A stretch of 64,000 nt of DNA from Vibrio algicola. GTDB lineage: Bacteria; Pseudomonadota; Gammaproteobacteria; Enterobacterales; Vibrionaceae. Positions 61,875 to 64,000 of the stretch are shown in pieces. The stretch covers positions 1,860,001-1,924,000 of the forward strand of contig NZ_CP045699.1 of the NCBI RefSeq assembly GCF_009601765.2. Direction: 5' to 3'. A model generated the notes under the pieces. The model did no database searches, was not told the DNA's origin, and saw only the letters and a list, made by a program, of their open reading frames with translations. The translations under genes and the position numbers were made by a program. How positions within the stretch are numbered: the stretch's first letter is position 1; every line of letters starts with the position of its first letter.

Positions 61875-62615
61875 TTAATTAGATTTATCATCATTTGAGG
61901 TCGATTTTTCGATCGCGGTTAATACTCCTCGCAACATATTTAACTCTTGTTGCTCTAGGCGAGCACGGCTAAATAAGCGACGGAATTTATTCATTACTAA
62001 ATTAGGCTTATCTTTAGATATAAACTGGGTGCTATACAACACTTTTTCAAGGTGCTGATAAAACATTTCTAATTCTTTATTACGCGGGTAGGCTTCTTGT
62101 TCTGATTGCGGGTAAGCCGACGTTTGCCAATCTAAAAATGCAACTCGAATTTCATAGCTGATGGTTTGCACCGCCATCGCAAGATTAAGCGAACTGTACT
62201 CAGGGTTAGCTGGAATACAAACATGGAAATGACACATTTGTAGCTCTTCATTGGTTAGCCCAGTACGTTCACGGCCAAACACAATCGCCACTTTGCCTTT
62301 TTGGCCTTCTTCGACAAATTTCTTACCACACTCTCGTGGTTCAAGCATTGGCCATTCCAGGGTGCGAGAACGGGCACTTGATCCTACCACCAGCACACAA
62401 TCTTCGATCGCTTCTTCTAGTGTTTCTACCACTACGGCATTTTGAGCCACATCGGCGGCGCCAGAAGCCAGCGAACGGGTTTGTTCATCCACCTGGCATT
62501 GCGGCGCGACTAAAACCATTTCTGTTAGCCCCATGACTTTCATTGCACGAGCAGCTGAACCAATATTGCCTGGATGGGAAGTACCAACTAAAATGACTTT
62601 AACGTTCTCTAACAT
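61875..62615 (-). CDS. trmJ: tRNA (cytidine/uridine-2'-O-)-methyltransferase TrmJ
   Basis: A SPOUT enzyme methylating the ribose of position 32 of several tRNAs. 246 residues: [37 protein letters not shown] and [17 protein letters not shown] are the SAM-knot motifs. Start ATG 62615 is favoured by AGGGTGA upstream; an in-frame GTG lies at 62627. Upstream of iscR and divergent from suhB, the standard suhB/trmJ/iscR context. Confidence 0.96.
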   Translation of the reverse strand: MLENVKVILVGTSHPGNIGSAARAMKVMGLTEMVLVAPQCQVDEQTRSLASGAADVAQNAVVVETLEEAIEDCVLVVGSSARSRTLEWPMLEPRECGKKFVEEGQKGKVAIVFGRERTGLTNEELQMCHFHVCIPANPEYSSLNLAMAVQTISYEIRVAFLDWQTSAYPQSEQEAYPRNKELEMFYQHLEKVLYSTQFISKDKPNLVMNKFRRLFSRARLEQQELNMLRGVLTAIEKSTSNDDKSN

Positions 62616-62810
62616 GACTCTATTCACCCTTTAAAATTTTGTGCAAATCATACCACACTCGGTCTGAAATATACTCGCTTGCATTACATTGTGATTGCTG
62701 AATCTAAGGATTCACTCTGGCAGCGCAAAAAATAGACACTTTCTATTTGGAAAAACTCTGGTATACTTCACGCCGCTTTTTCGTTCTTTAACATCCGTTG
62801 GGAAAATCTT

Positions 62811-63614
62811 ATGCATCCTATGCTAAACATTGCGATTCGTGCTGCACGAATAGCTGGCAATCATATTGCTAAATCTGCAGAAAACACCGATAAAATTGAG
62901 GCGACTCAAAAAGGTCAACACGACTACGTCACCAATATCGATCAAGAAGCAGAGCAACTGATCATCGATACCATTAAAAAATCTTACCCAGATCATTGCA
63001 TCGTGGGTGAAGAAACGGGTTCTATCGAAGGTAAAGACACTGATGTACAATGGATTATCGACCCACTGGATGGCACCAATAACTTTGTAAAAGGTTTACC
63101 ACACTTTGCAGTTTCTATCGCAGTTCGTATGCGCGGCAGAACAGAAGTCGCTTGTGTTTACGATCCAATTCGTAATGAGCTATTCACAGCTCAACGTGGT
63201 TCTGGCGCACAATTAAACAACGCTCGTCTACGTATCAATCCAATTAAAGATTTAAATGGTGCTGTTCTTGCAACTGGTTTCCCGTTTAAACAAAAACAAC
63301 ACGCTGAAAGCTACATTAAAATCGTTGGCGCTCTATTTAATGAGTGTTCTGATTTCCGTCGTACAGGCTCTCCTGCTCTTGATTTATGTTACTTAGCCGC
63401 TGGCCGTGTTGACGGTTACTTCGAGCTAGGTCTTAAGCCTTGGAATATGGCTGCTGCTGAGTTGATCGCTCGCGAATCTGGCGCAATCTTAACTGATTTT
63501 GCTGGCGGCACTAACTACCTTGCAACGGGTAACATTGTTGCTTCAAGCCCACGCGGAGTGAAGAGCATTCTTAAGCACATCCGTGAACATGCTAACGAAG
63601 GCATGCAGAAGTAA
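62811..63614 (+). CDS. suhB: Inositol-1-monophosphatase family protein SuhB
   Basis: A Mg-dependent phosphatase. SuhB also joins the rRNA transcription antitermination complex. 267 residues with metal-binding motifs VGEETGS and DPLDGTNNFVKG, plus LKPWNMAAAELIARESG. Divergent from trmJ; followed by a strong terminator. Confidence 0.97.
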   Translation: MHPMLNIAIRAARIAGNHIAKSAENTDKIEATQKGQHDYVTNIDQEAEQLIIDTIKKSYPDHCIVGEETGSIEGKDTDVQWIIDPLDGTNNFVKGLPHFAVSIAVRMRGRTEVACVYDPIRNELFTAQRGSGAQLNNARLRINPIKDLNGAVLATGFPFKQKQHAESYIKIVGALFNECSDFRRTGSPALDLCYLAAGRVDGYFELGLKPWNMAAAELIARESGAILTDFAGGTNYLATGNIVASSPRGVKSILKHIREHANEGMQK

Positions 63615-63637
63615 TCAACTTCTAAAATAAACATCAT

Positions 63638-63676
63638 AACGCCGAGACTTCAATTAGAAGCCTCGGCGTTTTTTTA
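63638..63676 (+). terminator. Terminator after suhB
   Basis: AACGCCGAG / CTCGGCGTT (63638-63646 with 63662-63670) followed by a T run. Confidence 0.9.
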
Positions 63677-63710
63677 TGCTTAATATCAGGTAATAATTAA
63701 TATTTGATCT

Positions 63711-63834
63711 ATTTGAATACGCCGAAAAGACACTGAGCCGTCCTTGGTCGCTTGAGAAAAGGCCATCCATGACCTTTGACACTTTTCTCTGTACTCAATT
63801 TTGAACGATCATTAAATTTATGGAATGGCTATAA
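63711..63834 (+). repeat. Dispersed intergenic repeat, copy 2
   Basis: Gap-free match to 29244-29367 over 124 bp with about nine differences. Central hairpin AAAGGCCATCCATGACCTTT inside GAGAAAAG / CTTTTCTC. Lies between the suhB terminator and the secF terminator. Confidence 0.9.
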
Positions 63835-63868
63835 AAAAGGCTTTGAGATCGCTCTCAAAGCCTTTTTT
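63833..63868. terminator. Bidirectional terminator after secF
   Basis: AAAAAAGGCTTTGAG / CTCAAAGCCTTTTTT (63833-63847 with 63854-63868), perfect 15-bp pairing including the A and T runs. Serves secF leftward and could back up suhB. Confidence 0.88.
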
Positions 63869-63898
63869 CATCAAGTCTCAATCTAGCTAAGTCAATGC

Positions 63899-64000
63899 TT
63901 AACGCATGATCTCATCTTGATCGGCACCTTCTTTCTCTATTTGCGTTGGCATTAAATGCTCACGCGTTAGACCCAGTTTCAATGCAAGAGACGAGGCAAC
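63899..64000 (-). CDS. secF: Protein translocase subunit SecF, partial (C-terminus)
   Basis: Translated from the minus strand up to the window edge: [20 protein letters not shown], then [13 protein letters not shown] and a TAA at 63901-63899. This matches the SecF C-terminus (E. coli has ALALKLGMKREHM...VEKEGADQ). Only about 33 residues are present. SecF is a membrane partner of SecD that completes protein export. Confidence 0.88.
   Translation of the reverse strand, partial: VASSLALKLGLTREHLMPTQIEKEGADQDEIMR

Overview
The window reads as a chromosomal segment of a marine Vibrionaceae bacterium (a Vibrio or close relative). Grounds: E. coli-like blocks ispD-ftsB, dnaK-dnaJ and grpE/nadK/recN/bamE/rnfH/ratA/smpB/ssrA; xseA-yfgJ-der-bamB-yfgM-hisS-ispG-rodZ-pilW-rlmN-ndk-pepB followed by the complete isc operon, trmJ and suhB; a tmRNA encoding the tag ANDENYALAA; and protein sequences close to Vibrio/E. 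coli forms. No species is assigned.

Layout. 1-5.8 kb: ispD (cut by the left edge), ftsB, dnaJ, dnaK and grpE, all leftward; dnaK and grpE each have a clear sigma-32 promoter. 5.8-11.5 kb: nadK, recN (two LexA boxes), bamE, rnfH, ratA, smpB, a 19-bp tandem repeat, and tmRNA with its own terminator. 11.6-27.7 kb (possibly to 29.2 kb): an A+T-rich accessory island directly downstream of ssrA. 29.5-36 kb: a polar amino-acid ABC transporter operon, then the glutathione-dependent formaldehyde detoxification pair fghA/adhC with a divergent LysR regulator. 36-40.5 kb: an ion channel gene, then guaBA. 40.9-55.7 kb: xseA, a frameshifted GAF-GGDEF-EAL gene, then the conserved yfgJ-to-pepB block. 56-62.6 kb: iscX-fdx-hscA-hscB-iscA-iscU-iscS-iscR, with two abutting IscR sites upstream of iscR, then trmJ. 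62.8-64 kb: suhB (rightward) and the 3' end of secF (leftward).

The island is the notable part. It carries a single-strand DNA phosphorothioation system: sspA (cysteine desulfurase), and divergently sspB (DUF4007), sspC (P-loop ATPase) and sspD (PP-loop sulfurtransferase). Alongside are two effector modules. One is SspE-like (DUF262 plus DUF1524). The other is a translationally coupled trio of SF2 helicase, GHKL ATPase and PLD-type nuclease, which fits the SspFGH class. A rightward pair at the ssrA end encodes a small Hedgehog/DD-peptidase (M15)-like protein and a putative methyltransferase of the phosphorothioation-associated family, whose two ends look like copies of one domain. This pair has no known role in Ssp defence and is the best candidate for something undescribed. 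A dgt dGTPase gene follows sspD, and it is unclear whether it belongs to the island.

Other structure: a dispersed 124-bp intergenic repeat (two near-identical copies and one diverged copy with compensatory stem changes), a perfect 17-bp inverted repeat between bamB and der, and a long hairpin between guaB and guaA.
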